This document shows, one piece after another, positions 23,478 through 30,741 of a stretch of 33,899 nt of DNA. The translations under genes were made by a program, and so were the position numbers. The notes beneath the pieces are model-generated. The model was not told the origin of the DNA. It searched no databases and worked only from the letters and a program-made list of their open reading frames with translations. Source of the DNA: Verrucomicrobiaceae bacterium. Lineage in GTDB: Bacteria > Verrucomicrobiota > Verrucomicrobiia > Verrucomicrobiales > Akkermansiaceae. The stretch covers positions 1 through 33,899 of the forward strand of contig JAACFN010000004.1 in NCBI GenBank assembly GCA_009937455.1, read 5' to 3'. Position 1 is the stretch's first letter. Each line of letters opens with the position of its first letter.

Positions 23478-25100
23478 TTAGTTCGCATCCGAGAGTTCTA
23501 GGTCGACGAACTTGTAGGGATGATTGTTGAGCAAGAGGGGATGCCAGCCTTTGACGGAGGTGTGTAGGAGGTAGTTGGTGGTGTACCAATAGACAGGAAT
23601 AATAGGCATTTCAGAGAGGAAGAGGGCTTCGGCCTGTTCGAGAATACGTAGACGTGCATCTGGGTCCTTGGTTTGCTCTGCGGTGGCGAGCAGCGCCTCG
23701 TATTGCTTGTTGGACCAACCTGTGCGGTTATTGCCATCCCCAGTTTTCCACATGTCGAGGAAGGTGGTGGGGTCTGGGTAGTCACCGATCCAGCCTCCAA
23801 GCGCCAGCTGGTAATCAAGTTCCGACATACGGCTGAGGTAGGTTTTCCACTCCCGTTGTTCGATTGAGACTTCAGCATCGAGATGTTTTTTCCACATGTC
23901 CTGATAAGCTTCGCTGAGTCGCTTGGAGACTTCTCTGTCTGTGGAGAGCAGTGTCACGCGTAGTTTCTTGCTGCCTTCGTAGCCAGCTTCTTGCAGTAGT
24001 TGCTTGGCGCGTATCGGGTCAAAGGAAACCGCGTTTGGCGTGTGGTAATCTTCAGTCGGAGGTACCATGCCGTAGGCAGGTTTCTGCCCTCCTTTCAAGA
24101 TATGGGTGATGATCGCCTCTGAGTCGATGGACAGCGCGAGCGCTTGCCTTACTTTTAATTCCTTGAGCGTGGGGTCGGTGACATTGAAGCGGATGAAATT
24201 GGTTCCCAGGTAGGTTTCTTGGCGGAGATATTTTTTATAGTGATTAGATGCATGCTCGATCATTTCTGGCGCCAGCCCATAGGTGGCATGAAGTTGTTCA
24301 TTAAAAAACATCCGCGCCTCAGTGTATTGGTTGGAGACAGGCAGAAAACGAATGCCCTTGAGTTTTACCGTGTCCTTGTCCCAGTAGTTGGCGTTTTTCT
24401 CCGCATGGATATAATCGTTGAGACGCCACTGCTTGAGAATGAACGGACCATTGGAGACAATGTTTTCAGGTTCCGTCCAGGGGGTATTGCGCTGGTCAAT
24501 GCTGCCGTGCTTAAGGATGATGTGTTTAGGCACAGGATACCAGGTGTAGTGCTTGGTGAGATCGGGAAGAAAGGGGATCGAGGCCTTGAGCTTGATTTTA
24601 AGCGTGTATGGGTCAGGGGCACTGACTCCGACGGACGAGAAGTCCTCAGTTTTGCGCTTGTTGTAGCTTTCAGCCCCCTGGATGTAGTAGAGCATGCCAG
24701 CGTACTCGGCACCGAAGTCGGGATGCAGAATGCGCTGGTATGAGAACAGAAAATCCTCGGCAGTAAGTGGCGTGCCATCAGACCATTTGCCATCTTTACG
24801 GAGTTGGAAGGTCCATTCGGTAAAATCATCATTGGCCTGCCATGATGCTGCAGCTCCCGGGAGATGAATGCCTTGTTTGGAGGGGTGCTCAACACAGAGG
24901 CCCTCGAACAGAGCCCTGATGATATTACTCTCGATGACTCCGGTAACAATTTGCGGATCGAGGCCTTGGGGTTCCGTGCTGTTTCCCAACACGAGGATTT
25001 TTTTCTCCGTGTAGGTGTCAATGGGAGGGTCACCCTTGCATGAGACCAAGGCGAGGCCACATGCAGTGAGTAAAAGGTAAACCATGTGAGCAAAGCTCAT
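23478..25100 (-). CDS. oppA: Peptide-binding lipoprotein, OppA/MppA-like
   Basis: This is the periplasmic binding component of the leftward peptide importer. The 540-residue protein has a lipoprotein signal (MSFAHMVYLLLTACG, lipobox Val-Ser-Cys21) and the SBP family 5 pattern: STEPQGLDPQIV, WTFQLRKDGKWSDGTPLTAEDF, and WIGDYPDPTTFLDMW, common in OppA proteins. The start at 25100 is chosen because it begins the signal peptide, while the frame upstream carries 39 residues without that character. The genes before it encode a DgcN-like protein and a racemase, which suggests the bound peptides carry D-residues such as the D-Glu of murein peptides, as MppA does in E. coli. The ligand is inferred. 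Confidence 0.9.
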   Translation of the reverse strand: MSFAHMVYLLLTACGLALVSCKGDPPIDTYTEKKILVLGNSTEPQGLDPQIVTGVIESNIIRALFEGLCVEHPSKQGIHLPGAAASWQANDDFTEWTFQLRKDGKWSDGTPLTAEDFLFSYQRILHPDFGAEYAGMLYYIQGAESYNKRKTEDFSSVGVSAPDPYTLKIKLKASIPFLPDLTKHYTWYPVPKHIILKHGSIDQRNTPWTEPENIVSNGPFILKQWRLNDYIHAEKNANYWDKDTVKLKGIRFLPVSNQYTEARMFFNEQLHATYGLAPEMIEHASNHYKKYLRQETYLGTNFIRFNVTDPTLKELKVRQALALSIDSEAIITHILKGGQKPAYGMVPPTEDYHTPNAVSFDPIRAKQLLQEAGYEGSKKLRVTLLSTDREVSKRLSEAYQDMWKKHLDAEVSIEQREWKTYLSRMSELDYQLALGGWIGDYPDPTTFLDMWKTGDGNNRTGWSNKQYEALLATAEQTKDPDARLRILEQAEALFLSEMPIIPVYWYTTNYLLHTSVKGWHPLLLNNHPYKFVDLELSDAN

Positions 25101-25245
25101 GTCGAGAAAAGTGGCGGTTTTACCAAGAATGTGGAGACTTTTTTGGATGAAAATGAGATTGCAGCCGATTTGCAGAGATTGGCACGTGTCAGCTGAAGGC
25201 TCTTTTTTATGGGGCAAATTTCTAGAGTGAGTCTCTTAAGAAGAC

Positions 25246-26358
25246 TCATGCGCTGCCTTTATCGATTTTGACACGGGGTTTGTTCATGATTTTAGCGATA
25301 AAGGGTGAGGTCATGGCGCGTAGCAGTGCGCTGTAGTTGAGTTGGAAGGGGATTTGAGCTCCCAATTTCATGCTGCCTCGATAGTGGCTCGTGTCGACCA
25401 CAAGGTGATCGCTACTTGCTGCAAGGATCTTGAGACCAGGGGGAGGCACGAGCCCGTCTGGGTCCGTGTCTTGTCTGCCAATCGCCAGGATGGCCTGAGT
25501 AATGCTTCCTCCGTCGCGGCTTGGAACCACCGTGCCAAAGGCCGCCTGTGCAATCTTACCCCATGGCTTGGATGGTTTGGTTTTCAACTCGATGACCTCA
25601 GCAAATAAGGTGATGGCGTCGGTGTGTAGACCTTTGATCCTCTGGCGATGCAGCGGTTCGCATCCGAGGAGTAGAGATTCACCTAATCGTAAGTTATTGA
25701 TACGTCCGGTGTCGGCTCCACTGAGTGCCCATGCTAGATTTGCCGAATTGCCACCAGAGACCGTGTTCACAATTGGGCCGAATGTTGCATCGATTGAATC
25801 CGCCAGCGCGGAGAGTTCGGCCATATTGTGACGGTCGGGCGCGACGCCACTTCTGCATGCGAGGTTCGTGCCAATCCCCATAAAGATAATATTGGGGAGG
25901 CGGAGGACCGCGCGGACCGTTTTCTCGATTAGTGGGGGCATAATTCCCTCACGAAGATCTCCGAGTTCCACCATGAGTATAATAGCATGAATACGGTTTA
26001 GCCTCTTTGCCGTTTCTGAAAGTTTGCGGATCACCTTAATCTCCGTATTAAAGCTCACATTGGTTAGTTCTACCACCTGATCAAGCTGACTGAGCATCGG
26101 AGTGCGGATGAGGGTCATGGACGCGCCCATCTGCGCACCGCGCATGGTTTTTATGTTTTCAACTCGTGAATCTCCCAGTCCAATGACACCAGCTCTGAGC
26201 CATGCATTGGCAATCTCAGGAGCTCCCAAAGTTGCCTTGGTGACACCAGTGACCGAGATTCCTTTCTCGTGAAGGCGCGTTACCAGCGTCAGCGCATTGT
26301 GTGAGATCTTCTCGAGATTGATTTCCAGGCGTGGTGCAAGCTGGTGGACTAAGTTGAT
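25246..26358 (-). CDS. Fold-III PLP amino-acid racemase (ornithine/alanine racemase family), probable AUC start
   Basis: The protein is an alanine racemase N-domain type (TIM barrel) enzyme of about 370 residues, closest in phrasing to the ornithine racemase group. Residues 11-41 read LEINLEKISHN..., then GVTKATLGAPEIA, whose lysine (Lys41) should hold PLP. Later blocks are GLGDSRVENI, TNLACRSGVAPDRHNM, VSGGNSAN and NNLRLGESLLLGCE. The open frame after the previous stop holds no ATG, GTG or TTG until 26229, which would remove the PLP lysine. An ATC at 26358 with GGAG seven bases upstream is the best start; CTG 26328 is an alternative. The start region overlaps the end of the DUF1611 gene by ten bases. 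Together with that gene it probably acts on D-amino acids or their N-acetyl forms. The substrate is unknown. Confidence 0.75.
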   Translation of the reverse strand: MNLVHQLAPRLEINLEKISHNALTLVTRLHEKGISVTGVTKATLGAPEIANAWLRAGVIGLGDSRVENIKTMRGAQMGASMTLIRTPMLSQLDQVVELTNVSFNTEIKVIRKLSETAKRLNRIHAIILMVELGDLREGIMPPLIEKTVRAVLRLPNIIFMGIGTNLACRSGVAPDRHNMAELSALADSIDATFGPIVNTVSGGNSANLAWALSGADTGRINNLRLGESLLLGCEPLHRQRIKGLHTDAITLFAEVIELKTKPSKPWGKIAQAAFGTVVPSRDGGSITQAILAIGRQDTDPDGLVPPPGLKILAASSDHLVVDTSHYRGSMKLGAQIPFQLNYSALLRAMTSPFIAKIMNKPRVKIDKGSA

Positions 26359-27533
26359 ATTTCAGCTCCGATCTGGGGGAAGACGGAGAGAACCATCTGA
26401 ACTAAACGCTCGGGAGATCGAGTCAGCACATCCGTGGACGGAATTCCTAATTCATTCTCGTATTTGATGATAGCTTCAGAAACTTCGGCATCGGTCATGT
26501 TTTCATGATTGAGGGTGAGGCCGATGACCTTCGTTTTTGCAAAGGTTTCGATGAGCTCGATTTCAGATGCTGGGGTGGGCATCGGCATGTCGTCAAAATC
26601 GCATCGATGCTTCCTTCCTGGAGCATGCTGCAGCACTACGGCCTGGGGGCAACTTCCACGGAGAATGAAGCTAGAAGTTGAGTAAGCCGGATGACTCAAG
26701 GAACCTTGGCCTTCTATTAAAATGACATCTGGGTTTTCGTTCTCGATAGCTTCCAGGATCGTGGCTTCCAATTCTCCTGCGCAAAATTGAGAGGGCACTG
26801 CATCGAGGGCTAGGCCGTAACGAGCCCCTTGGATTAGTCCTGTCTGACCAGTGCCAATCATGATGGCCTTGATACCGCGTGCCTTGAGTTCACTTGCTAG
26901 GATGGTGGCTGTGGTCCGTTTGCCAATGGCGCAGTCAGTGCCAAGTACTGCGATGCGCGGGCAGCTGGCTTGTGTGATGCGACCGCTGAATACTCTTAAA
27001 TCTTTCTTGGCCCGAGGTTTCCTGACATCACGAATAATGACTCCGGATTTGGCGCAAGCGGCTTTGAATTCGGGGTCATCGTTGAGGAACTCATGGAGCC
27101 CGTTGACAATGTTAATTCCATAACCGATGGCGCGTAGAAGCAGCCGCCTCTCCGCGGGCGAGAGCATTCCGCTTGCAGGAGCGATTCCGAAAATGAGATG
27201 ATTCGGAGCGCGGCCAGCGTGTGCTAAGGCGGTGCCTAGATCACGGTAGATTGGAATGCCGCTTTTTTTGCCGTCTAAAACTTCGCCGGCGTCTTGCCCC
27301 TCCTTTGCACTGTCGATGATCGAGAGAATTTTGTATTTTTCCGAATGCCGAGCTAAGCCATTGGCAGTCTTTCCGTCAATCCCGCCGAAGTTGCCTTCAC
27401 AATAAACGATCGCGGTTTCTGGGCGAACCTCTTTGATCTTGGGAGACGACTCCGCTGGTTTGGCAAATAGGTCGGATTCGGTTTGCGAACCAAAAAAATT
27501 CGGCTTCGCGGTTGAGTGTGTATTTTTAGACAT
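26349..27533 (-). CDS. DUF1611 family protein (DgcN-like, probable D-amino-acid N-acetyltransferase)
   Basis: The 394-residue protein belongs to the DUF1611 family. It has an N-terminal domain (about 40-170, with YCEGNFGGIDGKTANGLARH and LIFGIAPASGMLSPAER), then a P-loop-like domain with GTDCAIGKRTTA (about 196-207), GTGQTGLIQGARYG and LIEGQGSLSHPAYS. A member of this family, DgcN, has been described as a D-glutamate N-acetyltransferase that works with a racemase-like partner, DgcA, in marine bacteria and haloarchaea. Here the partner position is held by a PLP racemase. The first 40 residues are a polar extension. It is the first gene of the leftward cluster and is divergent from the Yej-like operon with 237 bases between. 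Family membership is clear; the reaction is inferred. Confidence 0.82.
   Translation of the reverse strand: MSKNTHSTAKPNFFGSQTESDLFAKPAESSPKIKEVRPETAIVYCEGNFGGIDGKTANGLARHSEKYKILSIIDSAKEGQDAGEVLDGKKSGIPIYRDLGTALAHAGRAPNHLIFGIAPASGMLSPAERRLLLRAIGYGINIVNGLHEFLNDDPEFKAACAKSGVIIRDVRKPRAKKDLRVFSGRITQASCPRIAVLGTDCAIGKRTTATILASELKARGIKAIMIGTGQTGLIQGARYGLALDAVPSQFCAGELEATILEAIENENPDVILIEGQGSLSHPAYSTSSFILRGSCPQAVVLQHAPGRKHRCDFDDMPMPTPASEIELIETFAKTKVIGLTLNHENMTDAEVSEAIIKYENELGIPSTDVLTRSPERLVQMVLSVFPQIGAEIST
26356..26369 (-). promoter_or_regulatory. Shine-Dalgarno sequence and candidate AUC start codon of the racemase
   Basis: On the minus strand, GGAG (26369-26366) is followed by seven bases and ATC (26358-26356), in the racemase frame. 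This site lies inside the last codons of the DUF1611 gene, whose TAG is at 26351-26349. Ribosome-binding sites this clear are uncommon in this window, which supports a real start. AUC is a rare start, discriminated against by IF3. Confidence 0.5.
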
Positions 27534-27770
27534 AGGCGTTCCTCGAGCTGGACTCGGAGGAGCGACGGGTTCGTGTTAGCCAGAAGTAGCTAAAAGTCAA
27601 CGAGAGGTCCCAGCCAAGATAAACATGCAGATTTTTTATGATAACACGGATCTTGGTCTTAGATAGGATTTTTTTTTACAACAGGAATAGAGGGCTTGCT
27701 TAGCCAGATGTGGTATCATAAAAAACAACAGGTAATCTGGTGAGTATTCAGCCAGCTGACTGCTCTTTTT

Positions 27771-29114
27771 ATGAAGGCATACTTTATCCGCAGGTTCATG
27801 CTTGTACCCATCACCTTGTTGGGGGTGACCTTGATTGTGTTTACCCTGACACGATTTATGCCGGGTAGCCCAATCGAGCGTGCGATGCAGCGTGCCGCGC
27901 AGAGTGATGAGAATACCAAGTCCTCGTCAGACAATCAAAATCAGGCAGGGCTCAGTGACGAAGATCTTGAGGTTCTGGAAGAGGAATACGGCTACGATAA
28001 GCCGATTCCTGTGGCATACATTCAGTGGCTTGGGCTTTGGCCGCGTGAGCGCCAGATCAGCAAGGCTGAAATTCGTGCCCAGCGAGAGGATGTGATCGGT
28101 CATAAACTCATTGAGGACCCTGAGAATGAAGCTCTGGTTGTGCTGAAGGGGAGTGGTCGCCAGGTTCTGGTGAATAAAAAAGCTCTAGGTGACGCGGTGT
28201 TTGTAGACAATGGTCAAAAGATTACCGAAGCGGGGTGGCAGGTGCGCATTGAGTCCCCAGAAGACCGAGCGCAGCGCTGGGCCAGAAGAAATGAGCAACC
28301 AGCGGCTAGTGCGCCTGCTAAGCCTTACCGCGCAGTGGTCTATAAAGAGCGCATCTCTGGATTGTTTCAAGGGGATCTGGGGAGGTCATCCACCTACCAA
28401 GACAAGGTCTCGGATATGATTCTCGAGCGCATTCCCATTGCGGTCTACTTTGGGTTGCTATCAACAATCATTATTTACTCGGTTTGTATTCCACTGGGAA
28501 TTCTCAAGGCGATTAAGCATCGGACGTTTATTGATAACGCCAGCTCGGTTCTCGTTTTTGTCGGTTACTCAATCCCGGGCTTCGCACTTGGGGCCTTGTT
28601 GTTGGTATATCTGGGAGCTCGCATGGGCTGGTTCCCACTCTTTGGTTTGACCAGCCCTGGAGCTGAGGATCTCAGCAGGTGGGAGCAGATCAAGGACTTG
28701 GCACATCATACGGTGCTGCCACTTTCATGCTACATTGTCGGAGGTTTTGCCTACACAACAATGATGATGAAAAATAATCTTATGGATAATCTTGCGGCTG
28801 ACTATGTGCGCACGGCGGTGTCCAAGGGGGTGAGTTTTCGCTGGGCGGTATTCAAACATGCCTTTAGGAACTCCTTTATCCCGATTGCTACGAGTTTAGG
28901 AGGCTTGGTGACCATTTTTGTCAGCGGAAGCATGCTTGTGGAAACAGTATTTGATATTCAAGGTTTTGGTTTGTTGCAGTTCCAGGCGATTATGGATCGT
29001 GATAATTCGGTGATTATGGGCACTCTGACCATCGCGGCTTTTCTGATGCTGATCGGTAATATTCTCTCTGATATCATCGTTGCGATGATTGATCCACGTA
29101 TCAAATTCCACTAA
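27771..29114 (+). CDS. yejB: Peptide ABC transporter permease, YejB-like with periplasmic insert
   Basis: The 447-residue permease has the YejB layout. The first membrane segment (RRFMLVPITLLGVTLIVFTL) is followed by a DEDLEVLEEEYGYDKPIP block, then GLFQGDLGRSS, IPIAVYFGLLSTIIIYSVCIPLG, VGYSIPGFALG and a coupling loop (ADYVRTAVSKGVSFRWAVFKHAFRNSFIP). Between GLW at residue 90 and GLFQGDLG at 197 lies a polar insert of about 105 residues absent from the E. coli-like form (364 residues). It lies on the periplasmic side between segments 1 and 2. YejABEF imports oligopeptides, including microcin C. It is the first gene of the rightward cluster and is followed by yejE after a single base. Confidence 0.87.
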   Translation: MKAYFIRRFMLVPITLLGVTLIVFTLTRFMPGSPIERAMQRAAQSDENTKSSSDNQNQAGLSDEDLEVLEEEYGYDKPIPVAYIQWLGLWPRERQISKAEIRAQREDVIGHKLIEDPENEALVVLKGSGRQVLVNKKALGDAVFVDNGQKITEAGWQVRIESPEDRAQRWARRNEQPAASAPAKPYRAVVYKERISGLFQGDLGRSSTYQDKVSDMILERIPIAVYFGLLSTIIIYSVCIPLGILKAIKHRTFIDNASSVLVFVGYSIPGFALGALLLVYLGARMGWFPLFGLTSPGAEDLSRWEQIKDLAHHTVLPLSCYIVGGFAYTTMMMKNNLMDNLAADYVRTAVSKGVSFRWAVFKHAFRNSFIPIATSLGGLVTIFVSGSMLVETVFDIQGFGLLQFQAIMDRDNSVIMGTLTIAAFLMLIGNILSDIIVAMIDPRIKFH

Positions 29115-29115
29115 C

Positions 29116-30741
29116 ATGATGTTTCGCAAAATAGGCTGGCTGCTTGTGTTGGGAGGGGTGTTATCCGCTCTTGGTGAGTTGCTGTTATTGCAACTCCCCA
29201 CTCTGCGCTGGCCCTTTGATGTCAGTAGGGAGCTGGGCTGGTTAAATACTGGCGGTGATGAAAGTCCATTGCTTTGGTTCGGCTGGCTCAGCGTGATGCT
29301 GATGATAGGAGGCGGGGTATCGTTACTGATTAAATTCCCCAGAGGGTTTCAGTTCACACCGATTACCCAGCGCCGCATTGATCGCTTTTGTTCGATCAAG
29401 CGTGGCCACCGTGCCTTTGTCATTGTCGGTGTGCTTGCATTGATTGCTGCTCTAGATCAACTCATTGTTGGCAATGAGCCGCTGCTGATGAAGTATGATG
29501 GCCGTTATTATTCTCCTGCGCTAGAGCGTTATTATGAGACAAGTGAGAGTGGTGATCATGTGATGTTTAAAGGCAGGCACTTTGGGCTTTCCGGTGATGC
29601 TGCCGAGTCAAAGCCCGATTATCGCTTGCTTAACAAAAGCTTTGAAGAACAGGGAGGGGGAGATTGGATTTTAATGCCTCTTGTTCCATACGCCGCGACG
29701 CAGGACACCGTCCGGGTGCCAACCCTGGAGCTCGAAATACGGGATGATGGCCTGCTCTACCATCCCAGTGCCAAACAGCCCTTCTCAGGATTGGCTACCA
29801 AGGTTTATGATCTGAACGACCCAGGTAAAATGCATCTGCGCTACCGATACCGCCAAGGGCTTAGGGAGGGTGTGGCAGATGGATGGGATGAAGGTCGGGT
29901 CCGTATCTACGGAGCTCAGTATCGTGCCGGTGAGCTCGTCTCCGATCAGTTCATGGGCGAGGGCAGCAAGGATGATTTCCTCAATAGGGAGAGCTCAGCG
30001 CTGAGTATGATCTATTATGCCCCCTCACCACCCAGCTTGAAAATGAATCATGTTCTGGGCACTACTCCGCAGGGTTATGATGTGCTTGCCTACCTCTACG
30101 GTGGCCTGCAGGTAAACTTTAAAGCAGCGATTTTTTACATTCCTGCTGTTTACGTCATTGGTATTACGGTGGGGCTTTTGATGGGGTTTTTTGGCGGGGT
30201 GTTTGATCTGGTTGTGCAGCGTTTGATTGAGGTGTTTTCCAATATCCCATTTTTGTTTGTGATCATCATTGTGAGTTCTTCTGTGCCCATTGCGATCAAG
30301 GAAAAATCAGGCCTAGGTGTGATTCTATTGATTCTTGTGGTGTTTGGTTGGATGGGCATGACCTACCTCATGCGGACAGCAGCATTGAAAGAAAAAGCCC
30401 GTGATTATGTGGCCGCGAGTCGCGTGATTGGCTGTGGCACGCCGCGCATTATTTTTAAACACATCCTTCCCAATGCGGTGGCCATCCTGGTGACCTTGGT
30501 TCCCTTTTCTATCTCGGGACTCATCATGGGTCTGACCTCGCTTGATTACCTCGGCTTTGGCTTGCCACCAAAATACGCGACTTGGGGTACACTGCTTAAA
30601 GAGGGGTTGGGCAATCTTTCTGCTCCATGGCTGGTAAGCTCGGCTTTCGTTTGCCTGGTTGCTTTATTGATCCTCGTCACTTTCATCGGGGAGGCAGTGA
30701 GGGAAGCGTTTGATCCCAAAAAATTCACCTATTACAAGTAA
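29116..30741 (+). CDS. yejE: Peptide ABC transporter permease, YejE-like with extra N-terminal segments and MORN-like insert
   Basis: The 541-residue protein is much longer than YejE (about 340). Residues 5-27 and 53-73 are two extra membrane segments. From about residue 100 the YejE layout begins: a membrane segment, GNEPLLMKYDGRYYSPALERYYET, WILMPLVPYAATQDTVR, an insert (about 200-300), then APSPPSLKMNHVLGTTPQGYDVLAYLYGG, the coupling loop ARDYVAASRVIGCGTPRIIFKHILPN, and C-terminal IGEAVREAFDPKKF. The insert resembles MORN_2 repeats (see findings). The start at 29116 follows the yejB stop by one base, and ATG 29119 is an alternative. The stop TAA overlaps the ATG of the binding-protein gene (TAATG), so the three genes are coupled. 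Confidence 0.87.
   Translation: MMFRKIGWLLVLGGVLSALGELLLLQLPTLRWPFDVSRELGWLNTGGDESPLLWFGWLSVMLMIGGGVSLLIKFPRGFQFTPITQRRIDRFCSIKRGHRAFVIVGVLALIAALDQLIVGNEPLLMKYDGRYYSPALERYYETSESGDHVMFKGRHFGLSGDAAESKPDYRLLNKSFEEQGGGDWILMPLVPYAATQDTVRVPTLELEIRDDGLLYHPSAKQPFSGLATKVYDLNDPGKMHLRYRYRQGLREGVADGWDEGRVRIYGAQYRAGELVSDQFMGEGSKDDFLNRESSALSMIYYAPSPPSLKMNHVLGTTPQGYDVLAYLYGGLQVNFKAAIFYIPAVYVIGITVGLLMGFFGGVFDLVVQRLIEVFSNIPFLFVIIIVSSSVPIAIKEKSGLGVILLILVVFGWMGMTYLMRTAALKEKARDYVAASRVIGCGTPRIIFKHILPNAVAILVTLVPFSISGLIMGLTSLDYLGFGLPPKYATWGTLLKEGLGNLSAPWLVSSAFVCLVALLILVTFIGEAVREAFDPKKFTYYK
29743..29940 (+). other. MORN_2-like repeat segment within the YejE-like permease
   Basis: Residues 210-275 read DGLLYHPSAKQPFSGLATKVYD, a variable stretch, then RYRYRQGLREGVADGWDEGRVRIYGAQYRAGEL. 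The pattern of DGLLY, PFSG, YRQGLREG and YRAGEL matches the MORN variant (toxin-like MORN_2) repeat: DG-x-x-Y, P-x-x-G, then Y-x-x-G-x-x-x-G. About two repeats are visible. The segment lies on the periplasmic side of the permease, between the first YejE-type segment and the GTTPQG motif. Confidence 0.6.

Noticed and set aside
23498-25093. Alternative frames inside oppA (126 and 242 codons)
   Set aside because: They are out-of-frame shadows with strong Pro/Ser/Thr bias and no family pattern; the OppA frame is complete.
27534-27770. Small gene or clear promoter pair between the two importer clusters
   Set aside because: No open frame with a start and family character is present, and -35/-10 candidates have poor spacing, so I give no promoter call although divergent promoters must lie here.
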